DNA from: Hyalella azteca
Taxonomy: Eukaryota; Arthropoda; Malacostraca; Amphipoda; Hyalellidae
DNA: 64,000 nt
Assembly: GCF_000764305.2 (NCBI RefSeq)
Contig: NW_025932041.1
Coordinates: forward strand, 1 to 64,000
Direction: 5' to 3'
Numbering within the stretch: the first letter of the stretch is position 1; each line of letters starts with the position of its first letter. Positions 48,789 through 59,048 of this stretch are shown here, piece after piece. Both the position numbers and the translations under genes were made by a program. The notes beneath the pieces were generated by a model that saw only the letters and a program-made list of their open reading frames with translations, did not search any database and had not been told where the DNA came from.

Positions 48789-49709
48789 AAATGAAAAAGA
48801 TTGCAGGTATAACAAGGTGATATTAATCAGAGGGGAGGAAAATATCGAGAAATCAATTTTTCTATATTTCTCTTCTCCTAGAGGCAACGTACAAATTCCA
48901 TTGATTTCAAAATATTCCAGGATGATAAAAGTCATATGAAGGGATGCATTTTATTCAACATATTTGGCGGCATATCATTCACTTTAAAGAACAAATTCAC
49001 TAATAAATTATGTTATATAATGCAGAGGCCATAAGCTTTCTATAAGTCGTATCGTAATATTGTACAGTTTATATCAGTTTTCTAATTTATATCAAAAAAC
49101 TGAAGCACAGTCATTATATTCTAAGATAGCGGATAGTGTCCTCGGATAAAAGTTGTGGCACAAACAAGGTGTCTTGACCATTTAGGAAATCTTGAATGTT
49201 CGAGGAGTTGTCAGGAGTTGATGCAGCTTAAATGTCAAGATGAACACTGAAGTTGAGCAAGCAGAGTTACTTTAATCCATGCAGTGTCTAAAAGTTACGG
49301 GTAGTCGTTATATTAAGGCAAGAGCTGCATGAAGATGCTTCTAACAAGGTCACGGTCAGGCCCATAATGAAGGTAGCAACGGACGAGAGGACAGGTGCTT
49401 GAAGATTTAATTTCGTCTCTGATAATTGCCGCATTCAAGTTAATCTCTTATGATACTCAAGATATTCAAAATCTCATATTTTACGTACAACCTATCTCTT
49501 AATATAGCATACCAGCCCCGCCACAATTTCCCGACTCAAGTAAGATTAAAATCAAGATTTTAATTATGGTGCATATTTTTTTCTATTGTACGTGTTGAAA
49601 TTAATTACGTTGAATATTTTTTTTTTCAATTGTACGTGCTATAATTAATTAATTTGCATATTTTCTCTATTTTAGGTGTTCAAATTTGTATATTTGCGTA
49701 CGTTGCATA

Positions 49710-49861
49710 TTTTTAGCCCATTTTCTCATTTATGGAAAAAAATGCACTATTGTGCTCGCCATGTCCGTCTGTCCGTCCGTCTGTGTCCGTCCGTGACTTA
49801 ACGTTTTCGTCGACGAGAAAATACGCTCTCTGTCACTCACTGCAGTGAATACTGAGTTATA
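49710..49861 (-). repeat. Foldback repeat family R1, copy 4
   Basis: A minus-strand copy with GTCCGT/CTGT core units. The left stem arm has one change (tagcccattttctc for tagcgcattttctc). It is absent from the matching place in the left arm (near 46,150), so it inserted after the duplication. Confidence 0.8.
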
Positions 49862-50559
49862 TTTTTTCTGTTGTACGTGTTATAATTATTGCTTCGAGAA
49901 CCTTCATACAGGTTCGTTCATTTCATATTATCTTATAATTATTTTTACATGAGAGTGATTTTTTTCAAGCTGCGGCGAATGAACACTTTGAAAAAGTGTT
50001 AGAAGACAAACATTCTGGACTATATAATACTTATATAGAAGTTTCTAGTGCATGAGTCTTTAATTTTCACATATATAGTGAAATTCTATTGATTTACGCA
50101 CAAAGCTTGGTACAGAATCGCGACTTGACCGTCAAACTTCTGACTATTTCTTCAGAATGTATGTAAAAGGCTTCTTTTTCCCTCTGAAACACTAGGCTCG
50201 TTCTTCAACTCGATGCTTTCACTGATTAAAGTTGCCTCGCAAACCATGTAATTAGTAATAGTTTGCGCTCAGCTAAATCTTTATTGCTGAAGTTAGCCAT
50301 GCCAGTTGTTCTGAACGTTTTCGTACGAAGACTGTCCAAAACCGCTGATACCATCATGTCCGAAATCTTAAATTTTTCATACTTTACTTGCTTAAAAAAT
50401 TAATCCAAAACATTATTAATGATTTCTGACGTCTAAAATGACGTGAAATTCTGCCCTTTAATTGTGTGTTCAACTTGAGTAGGTAATATTATTATATATA
50501 TATCGCGCATGAGCGCCACTCCGTGAATTTACACTCCGAGTTATTTTTTCCAGTCCCAA

Positions 50560-50672
50560 GCATGAATAAATTAACGTTCAATAAGTTTATGTGGTAATTT
50601 CAGAGAATTTTTAAATTATAAAATCTAACTCAGCTGTAGACTCACTTCGCGAACGCAGTCTCGTGGCTTATC
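50560..50672 (-). pseudogene. Relic of an RR exon end upstream of gene E
   Basis: On the minus strand, cacgagactgcgttcgcgaa|gtgagtctacagctg matches the end and donor of the third domain exon of gene C (gccttcgctaa|gtgagtttacagctg). The following bases (aataaattaacgttcaataagttta) match the intron of gene D. An RR copy in the opposite direction therefore once ended just upstream of the gene E promoter. A fainter mirror lies at 45,363-45,560. Confidence 0.6.
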
Positions 50673-50707
50673 TTGTTTGTCCCAAGGTTAAGATGTTCCC
50701 CACAAAG

Positions 50708-50740
50708 CATAAAGAGTCGCATCTGGCTGGAGAAAACACA
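50708..50740 (+). promoter_or_regulatory. Core promoter of RR gene E (weakened TATA)
   Basis: CATAAAGAG stands where gene D has CATAAATAG; one T-to-G change weakens the TATA box. The ACACATTGTCGTC initiator block is unchanged. Confidence 0.5.
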
Positions 50741-50768
50741 TTGTCGTCTTGAACGTCAGCGAGGAAGC

Positions 50769-53700
50769 ATGTTAGCGGTAAGTGATGGATACCGAAATTT
50801 GTTCAAACAAACTACACGCATCTTACTTACAAATTTATTTAAGTAAATTATAACGTTTTTACGACGAACGGTTTCCTTTTTATGATGATAATCAAGAGCA
50901 TTTTTCCAAATTCTTGTGCGGTACATGACCGCTTTAGAATTCGGTCAAGTACATAAAGAAGGTTCAATTGCAAAAGTCTCATTGCTTGTCAATGTTTAAG
51001 AATTTTTCCATGAGAAATGCATTTCTCTTTCTTCGCAATCTGGCTTATAAAATGTGTGTGACCTAAAGTCAGATCGTAGAACCTTAATTGTTGACATTGC
51101 AGCTGCTGATGCAGTAGCTATCATAGTTAAAGGGCAATGCAAAGTTATCCGTGATGTTATTTGGTTTAGAAGATAACTTTTACTAGTTTGTGGAACATTC
51201 ATCGGGTATTATACAGTGCAAACTTTGATGTTCAACTATAATTTGCTTATTTTAGAATATTTCTAGACAGGTTATTTTTCCCAAGCGATTTGCGATTATT
51301 ATGGTTCTCAACAAATTTTATTTGTCCAGAGGGTCTTTGACCGCTGAACGTCCTACACCAAATAACACAGATAAATGCTACATTTTTAAGCTATCCCCCC
51401 GAAATGCTAGATAGATTGTTATATTTCCTGTTTAGAGCTATTTCAATGTTCTCCGTTTAATTTATTTCGTTTTCCAGGCCATTTTGTTTGCATTTTGTGG
51501 CTTGGCAGTCGCCGCTCCTCAGGGGGAGCGAGTTGAAAATGTGCCAATTCTTGCGGACACCAGAAATGGTCCCGACGGGGACGGAAATTTCGACTTCAAG
51601 TGAGTTTTTCATAATTATCCATTACTTTATTGGTAAAACACGTTAGAGCTTTGTTTTATTTGGAATTTCCCTGGGGATTTTGCTGTCATTTACTTTAGTG
51701 ATTTTGAATACAACAAGATGCAACACATTGAATATTTCAAGTTTAAAAACTGAAGTTTTGTTCAAGTTGCGTAGCCAAGTTTTAACTTTTTGAGAGTATC
51801 CTTAGATGAATAAACTCAAAACATCCCGATTTTAATTCGTGGATACTTGTTTAGCTTAGAAACTACATTTATCCCCTGGTGATAGTCGATAGTCTGGTAA
51901 TTTCTAAACAATATTCGTCAGATACGAGACGGGGGACGGCATCTTGCACGAGGCGCGGGGACGCAACGACGGGGACGGCATCGTCAGAGTTCAGGGACGA
52001 TACTCGTGAGTATGAAAATTGAGTTAGGATGTCTCCACAGTGGCTATATAGAAGGATAAATATTGTAATTTCGTTCTGAGTCAGAACTTGAATGAAGATT
52101 TGTTAGGGTTTATTTGAAACTGACGATAATTGTGAGTGTGCCAATTAAGGGGGTTAGGATGTCTTGATGCATGCCAGCATAAGTGGACTGATGGCAATTT
52201 TGTTTCTATCATGTTCCGTTGATGTCATCTTCCGGTGATGATGGTTCGTGAACTGGAGTTGGATTGATTTGAGAATTAATTTTAACACAACCAACGAGGT
52301 AAATTCTTTCTTTTAATTAAAATTTATTTGATAATTAAAATCATGTGTAAAACTGATTTCTTAATCGTTTTGAAAGTGAAATTCTAATGAATAATAATTA
52401 CTAATAAATTAAACTTCCACCGGCTTTATTTCTGCGTAGAGGGCGCTATAGACCACCATGAACACTTTATAGCAGTGGTTCCCAAACTTTTTCAGGCTGG
52501 CGCCCCCTTTGGCTCCCTAGGGAATTTCTAGCGCCCCCCACAGACATACGCCTCATTCTTGAAATTTAGTACGTTGCAATTTTATATAAACGTTTAACAC
52601 AAATGTGTACTTCAGAAAAAGAACCTCATTTAGTGAACCAATATGTTTTTCAGCTGTTTTAACTGTTTCAGCACTAGAAACCTACAGGGTGACACAAAAA
52701 AAACAGAGCTCATAAAAAGTTGAATAATTTCCACAATACTCAAGTAATCCTGTTATTTGTTTCAGATTCATTAAGAAGACGGATTGATCTAAGAGTCTAC
52801 CACGTGTGAGCTTCGAGATGCCTTGGACTACAGAGCAAAAGACATTTGCAGTTGAGACATATTTTCGGCTAAAGTCTTTCCGGGAAACGCAATTGCGATT
52901 CAAAGACCATTTCAATTGTCGTGAATTTCCTGTCAGCTCAGTGATCTGCGGATGGGTTCAAAAGNGCAGGCAAGGTGTACGCGCAGGCAAGGTGTACGTG
53001 CAGGCAAGGTGTAAGCGCAAGCGAGGTACTGTCTCTTATACACATCTAGATGTGTATAAGAGACAGACATTACGTTCGGTAGTTAAGACTGTAAATTCAA
53101 AATTTCGTTCGAATCTGTTCTGTAGTTTGGAAGAAATTACTTGATCACTGTGAACTTCGGCCCGTATTGCCATATAACTATAACAAACGATGGCAAGCAA
53201 ACAATTTTAAACAAACAAACGTATAACAAACGATGGCCAAATTCAAACAATTTTTACGAGCAAAACATGATCGTTAGGTCCTAATGAGTACGTGTACCAA
53301 GTTTCATCGAGTTAAGTTCATTAGTGTGAGAGATATTCCTTGAGCATTGAATTGTGAAATAGGTCGTGAGACCGGCCGCGAGCCTGGCCGTTAATTTGTC
53401 CGAGACGTAAACCCAGAAGAGGTTAAAAAACAGATCTGAGTGAAAAAACCATCGCTGGGAGTCATGATGTGCTGCACATGTTGTGTACAAATCGTCAAAC
53501 AAACCTTAGAACTTCTGACATTGACTTCGAACTACCGCCCCCCTCTATCGCCCCCCTACCACCCTCTTTTTCCTTACCACCCCCCAAAATCTTTCCACTG
53601 CCCCTAGGGGGGCGATATCGCCCACTTTGGGAACCACTGCTTTATAGTAACTATAATCTACGTCTAGTCCTGACTAGCTGCAAGTTGTAGCGCATCACAT

Positions 53701-54771
53701 GCATCTGACAGATACTTTTGACCTTAATTGGCAATGCGGTCACAGGTAAGGGAGTTACTGCAGTTACTGCAACAATACTGCAACGTCTGGCAGTTACTGC
53801 AACGATTCTCACAAAAAATCTATTGTATTTGCCATCGCATAAAATTTATTATATATTTGTCAGAGTTTGCTTGTATGTTGGGAGCCTGACACAACAACAT
53901 ATTGGCTTTTGGAGTGTGTATCCAGGATATTTATCGTGTAGGAATATTACCAGGATCTGGAAATATAGTTTTAGTGGGAGAAAAGTTTGGCATTTTCTGT
54001 CTAATCTAAGAGAAAATGATTGGACAGAAAATGGAAATTTGATCGTGAAATTGGTTATCATAGTTTTAAGTGAATAAAATGATTTTAGCATTTTGTAATG
54101 GGACACGAATATGAGTTCTACGTTTTGTCCACTATGTAAAACGTATTCTTGAACAGATCTTGATACTCTAATTATATTCATTTTAGGCGGATTAGGGATG
54201 ACGGGATTCCAGTATAGCAGGGATTTTTTATACCGGGCAGCGCCACTCTGATTGGCTATATTGTTGATGATACAATACAAATCTCCCTCCTAGTTCTGGT
54301 ATTTGCTAGAATAAGTAAAAGTACAGGCACTTTTGCTGCGTATTTACGATTCAACCATACAATAAATATTATTCATTATATTGCTCGAGCACTTATATCC
54401 GTAAAATTTGAACACAATGTTTCTCGGTATGAACAGAAGGAAGTATTTAAAGTATGACGTATTGTATGCGTCGAGATTCTTTTTCTGTTGAAGATGCCCA
54501 TCAAATTGAAAATTTTGCAGGTGCCTAATAAAATCTAGTACCTGTACTTTTCTCGCCCTGGTGAATTCATAACTTTTTGGAAATCCCGCATAGAATTACG
54601 TACATCATCACGTAACTCCACTAACTTAATACGACTCGTTCATTAGAGGAAGTTTCAAGTCAATATAGATGAAGTCTATTTTAATTCACTGTTTGGCGGT
54701 CCAGGTACACGTCTCCTGAAGGCGAGGTCGTCGAAATTTCCTACACTGCGAAACATTATGATAAACGGTAG
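50769..54771 (+). CDS. RR gene E: truncated cuticular protein, 93 aa
   Basis: Exons: 50769-50777 (ATG TTA GCG), 51478-51599, 51922-52005 and 54705-54771 (282 bases, 94 codons with stop). The signal peptide [15 protein letters not shown] and the first two thirds of the RR domain (through [16 protein letters not shown]) are intact. The last exon then continues KHYDKR and stops at TAG. A deletion of about 530 bp, relative to gene D, has joined the extra half-exon (…aaacattatgataa) to the terminal exon (cggtagcccgctcatctga), out of frame. The ADERGF...P part of the chitin-binding fold is therefore lost. Its third intron holds a hAT insertion and an assembly junction. It may be a young pseudogene or make a short secreted peptide. 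Confidence 0.75.
52818..52964 (+). pseudogene. DUF4817-like helix-turn-helix fragment
   Basis: MPWTTEQKTFAVETYFRLKS then FRETQLRFKDHFNCREFP resembles the N-terminal helix-turn-helix found in many arthropod mariner-like transposable-element proteins. It is cut off at the N at 52965, and the following tandem gcaggcaaggtgtac units are not coding. It lies inside a hAT-like element, so it may be a nested insertion or an assembly join. Confidence 0.6.
52966..53028. repeat. Short tandem of GCAGGCAAGGTGTACGCGCA-like units
   Basis: Three ~19-20-bp units between the N and the adapter junction. They may be real or a product of misassembly. Confidence 0.5.
53029..53066. other. Nextera mate-pair junction adapter (assembly artefact)
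   Basis: CTGTCTCTTATACACATCT (53029-53047) is followed directly by its reverse complement (53048-53066). This is the circularisation junction left by Tn5-based Nextera mate-pair libraries. Translated, it gives the tell-tale SYTHLDVYKRQ peptide. The bases on the two sides need not be neighbours in the genome. Confidence 0.97.
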
Positions 54772-54782
54772 CCCGCTCATCT

Positions 54783-56267
54783 GAAAGACGTCCAGGCTGA
54801 ACAATAATTAAAAAAATTAAGGCCGCTGATGCTTTGTGCTTGAACTAAACTTTTAAAATATAAATCAGATTTTACGTGCTAATAATTTTTAACTAGGAGC
54901 ATTTGCTATTCTTTATGCCTTAAACCTTACGTGAGATCTAATCAGAACGATCATGCAGTTTAGTTGACGTGCGCCATCATTGAAGGGACAAAATTGTTCA
55001 CTCGTCGTCAATAATTAGAAGAAGATAGCTGAATAAGCTTGTTTAAATACAAGTGGTTAATGACCAGAGAATTCATTAATTAAAATTTCCAAGATCGAAC
55101 AATATTCTTCAGACGACGCTGGTTGATAATAATGCAGTTTCAATCGATTATACAAAAATAATGAATATTGAATTTAATTTCTGATAGAAGATGACTGAAT
55201 TTCCGACTTCAGTTATTAACCATAACCAATTTCAACGAATCAGGAAAATAAGAAAGGATTTGCTACCAGAAACTGAACAGGCTTTATTTAAGTTCAAAGG
55301 ATGGATAAAATGCTGGCTCGGTCATCCATGGCTGGCCATGAACATCACATGGTTCACACCTGCCGGTAAACAAACCCAAACTTGAGAATTGGTTGTATAT
55401 AGTACATGGCTAATTAATATCAGTGTTCAACAAAAATTCGGTGGAATTCACAAATTGATAACGGTCCAAATCCTATAAAGGATCATCCAATTTTGAATAA
55501 TTGGCTAGGAGCGAGGTAAGCAGGTTCTGGCCAAGAATCAAGCCTCACCTCTGACGTCTCCGAACCTTCAAGGAGTGTAGCTTCCGGGAGTGTAGCACCA
55601 CCGTGACCACAGCTGCCGAGCAGGAGAACGTCTGAGCTCCAGGTAGGGGAACCACGCTCTCGTCGAGCCACCACAACGTCAGATCAAGAGGAGAGCAGGA
55701 CCGCGGCCGAGGTAAGATGCTGCAGGTATGCCTTCCAAAAAAACTGCTAGGCAAACACAGGTGAAGCGAGAGCACCGTGCGGTTAGGCTGGTGTAGGAAA
55801 TCTGATTGTTCTTGCTGCTATTATTCTTCTTCGGGTTTGGCTTGACACCGGCCAGAAAAGCGGATTATTTACCACTAATAAATTTAATGAATTTAATGAA
55901 TTCCAGCAGATTTTTGTACATCGGTTCATCGTCAATATTATATACAAGCAGACAAAAGTTTGTGACAGAATAATTTACCGAAAAATTTAAAGTTGGAGAA
56001 AAAAAAGTTTTTTAAGATCCTAATTGTACAAAGATGTTCACAAGTTTTAGCTACGATTATATCTTTTTTTTGCACTTGCTGAACTGTTGAGAACCTGACA
56101 CATAAGGCCCCAAAACGACTCGTTTTCTTCATAGCGAGAGATGGACATTTACTGGACATCTCATATGACGACGAAGTCAGTTTCTTTTAGCCCCGTATGT
56201 ACGAAATGATATAAGATTTACCCATTTATTTTTCAGTTGCCTGGTCCTGCTATCAACTTTTCTTGAA
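54783..56267. other. 3' flank of gene E with an unassigned insertion
   Basis: 54,783-55,015 and 56,110-56,267 match the left arm; the ~1.1 kb between (55,020-56,110) does not. It contains short open frames (55191-55385 plus, 55483-55775 minus) without known motifs and a GC-richer patch at 55,540-55,790. No terminal repeats were recognised. Confidence 0.45.
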
Positions 56268-58910
56268 TGAATCTTTCTGGAACACTCCCTAAAATCACGA
56301 GGGGAAACTGTACCTGTTGAATTTCAGCTGCCAGGTTTTGATTGTTTTCATAACTTAAATGAAGAGCAGTGCAGTAGAGGTGTAGCTCTGTGGGTTAGAA
56401 CCTCTTATGGGGCCCTGCAAGTTAAGTTATCTACAGATCGAGTATCAATCAGCTAGAGAATCAGTGTGGTGCGAACTTACTCTATAAGGCAAAGATAGCC
56501 TCCTCATAGGAGTCATTTATAGATCACCTAACAGTTCCTCTGATAACAATAAAGTACTAAACAGCCTTTTACCGAGCATGACTTTCAGCAGGTCGCATAC
56601 GTTGATCGTTGGTGACTTTAACCATCCAGAAATAGACTGGGCAGATGAATCTTCTCCAAGAGATGGGAATCACCCAGCATTCTTGGAGTCTGTGCGAGAC
56701 TCATTTTTAATCCAGAACATCGCCAAGCCAACCCATTTTAGGGGTAAACAGACCCCAAATATTCTAGATCAAGTGTTTACTAGTAAACAATCAATGATAG
56801 ATGAGCTTCGTCTCGAGGCTCCGTTGGGTAAAAGCCACCATCAATCATTGTTTTCCAGTAAAGTGCTGTGCAGAAAAGACACTTCGAAAGCGTGAACGTT
56901 TGAACTTTGCGAAAGGCAACTATGATAAACTCCGTGAAGCGGTGAATGCGGCGAATATTTCGGATTGTATTAAGGACATGAATGTGGCTGATTCATGGTC
57001 ATTTCTCAAAGACACGGTTATGTCAGCATTTGATACCTGTGTACCTAATATTAAGCTTGGAAGAGTCAAGAAGTCCCAGTGGATGAACAGTACAGTTAAA
57101 GCTCAGCTAAAGAAAGACCAAGAAAGAAGCCTACAAGCGTTATTTACAAACTCGCAGCGATTCTGATTATAACCTGTATGCAAGAGCTCGAAATCAAGCT
57201 AAAAAAGTCTGTCGCACTTGCAGTAAAAAAAACTTCGAAAAAATATTGCTAAAAATGCAAAAAAGAATCCGAAAGCCTTATTTTTGTACGCTAGTTCGAA
57301 GTGCAAGACAAACGACGGTATATCTGACTTGAAAGTAGACCAACGAAAGTTGTCCTCTGATGAGGGCAAGGCTAACATTCTTAATCAGTTCTTCAGCAGT
57401 GTGTTCACAGAGTTAACAGGTTTTGAAATACACGAAGAAGATGTTCTCAAGCGCCTGGTAGCTCTAAATCCCAACAAGTCATGTGGACCAGACGGCTTCC
57501 ATCCCAGATTGCTCAAAGAATTAGCAACCGTTCTGGCCGGCCCATTGACTGTATTCTTTCAAAAAACCTTGAACGAAGGAACATTGCCGTCCGATTGGAA
57601 AGAAGCTCAAGTAACACCATTGTTCCAAAAAGGTGACAAAAGTAGACTCGGTATCTATCGCCCTGTCAGTTTGACCAGTGTTGTTTGTAAGGTAATGGAA
57701 TCTCTTGTGAGGGATAGGATTATCGATCACTTGACTGTTCACCATCTCTTATCAGATTGTCAACATGGCTTTATTGTCGGTAGATCCTGCACTACTAACT
57801 CATTGTCTACGTTGAACGATTGCATGGACTCGCCTTCTGGACGAAAGGGAGCCAGTGGATGAATTGTACCGCGATTTTGCCAAAGCATTTGACAGTGATC
57901 CGCATGAGCGGCTGTTGCGTAAAGTGAAGTCGTTGGGAATTGAGGGAAACGTACTACAATGGATCAGAGACTTTATAGTAGGGGGACGACAACGTGTCAG
58001 TATTAACGGAAACGTTTCAGACTGGGCATCAGTGCGCAGCGGCGTGCCACAAGGAAGCGTTCTTGGGCCTATTTTGTTCGTTGCTTTTATAAATGATCTG
58101 CCAGAAGTAGTGTCCAGCGTGTGCTCCATGTAAGCCGACGACACAAAAGTTTATAATTCAGTGAAGGATGCGTCAAATAAAGCGCAATTACAAGATGATC
58201 TTGACAGTTTAGTTAACTGGGCTGATACGTGGCAGCTACGGTTTAATGCTGACAAGTGTAAAGTACTTCACCTCGGGAAGAACAATGAATAGCAAGATTA
58301 CAGTATGAGAAGACATGGTTGCAACGAGAGAGTAATGATTGAAAAGTCTAGTGTGAAAAAAGATCTCGTAGTTTATGTCGACAAGGAGCTGAAATTTGCT
58401 AAGCATGTTGAAACGAAAGCTATAATACATCCCACAAAATTCTTGGTCTAATCAGATGCTCTTACGAGTTCCTAGATGCAGAAGCGATGAAGCAGTTGTT
58501 TGTTGCTGTCGTGCGCCCGAATCTAGAGTTTAGAAACGTTGTGTGGTCACCGAGATTTGAAAAGGACAAAAATTTAATGTCCATGCGACAACATTTCTTC
58601 TCGCTTCGAATCACTGGCATGTGGAACAGCCTCCCCGATTACGTCGTTGGCGCTCCGAGTATGAACGCGTTCAACAACAGACTAGATAAAGCTATGTTCA
58701 GATTTGAAATGCCTAGCACCGTATCGAACCTGGTGAAAGTCTAGTAGCTATGTCAAACTATCGTCAGTCCTGAAAAGATCAGGTCAAATGACAAGATTTT
58801 AGATCTTCTATGAACAAGTCACGAAATGTTCAAGATTCGGCGATAGCTAGGCCACATCAGGCCTACTCTTTAGCGCCGACTTCACTATGTTATGTTATGT
58901 TAATAAAAAA
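56268..58910 (+). mobile_element. CR1/Jockey-like LINE, 5'-truncated and broken
   Basis: The endonuclease end is seen at 56578-56895 (LIVGDFNHPEIDWADE). A linker follows at 56801-57166. The reverse transcriptase spans 57284-57862 and 57855-58133, with [63 protein letters not shown] and [14 protein letters not shown]. The catalytic YADD reads stop-ADD because its Tyr codon is TAA (58131-58133). At least three frameshifts separate the parts. The C terminus (58487-58744) has WNSLPDYVVGAPSMNAFNNR. The 3' end is a TATGTTATGTTAATAAAAAA-type tail. It interrupts the right arm between 56,268 and 59,048. Confidence 0.85.
57284..58133 (+). pseudogene. LINE reverse transcriptase, inactive
   Basis: This is the reverse transcriptase part of the LINE in two overlapping frames (192 and 92 codons), with fingers and palm motifs in the usual order. 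It ends with a stop at the first position of the catalytic YADD box. A further stop occurs soon after, in the thumb region. Confidence 0.85.
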
Positions 58911-59048
58911 TATAACTCAGTACTCACTGAAGTGAGTGACAGAGAGCGCATTTTCTCGTCGACAAAAACGTGAAGTCACGGACAGACGGACGGAAAATGA
59001 CGAGCACAATAGAGAATTTTTTCCATAAATGAGAAAATGCGCTAAAAA
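58911..59048 (+). repeat. Foldback repeat family R1, copy 5
   Basis: Begins directly at the 3' tail of the LINE (taataaaaaa|tataactcag) and ends with GAGAAAATGCGCTAAAAA. Both stem arms are intact; the GGAC core is short. Confidence 0.85.

Larger units (their letters stand above)
52473..53639 (+). mobile_element. hAT-like element with 8-bp target duplication
   Basis: The ends are CAGTGGTTCCCAAACTTT and TTTGGGAACCACTG. The flanks are a perfect 8-bp direct repeat, CTTTATAG (52465-52472 and 53640-53647), as expected for hAT. The same family supplies 1-185. Inside lie a DUF4817-like helix-turn-helix fragment, a single N (52965) and a sequencing-adapter junction (53029-53066), so the internal sequence is not reliable. 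No hAT transposase is seen. Confidence 0.85.

Noticed and set aside
53718..54077. 119-codon ORF in intron 3 of gene E, similar to 43620-43829 in the intron of gene D
   Set aside because: The similarity follows from the inverted duplication. It shows no domain, start context or protein-like conservation beyond the DNA match.
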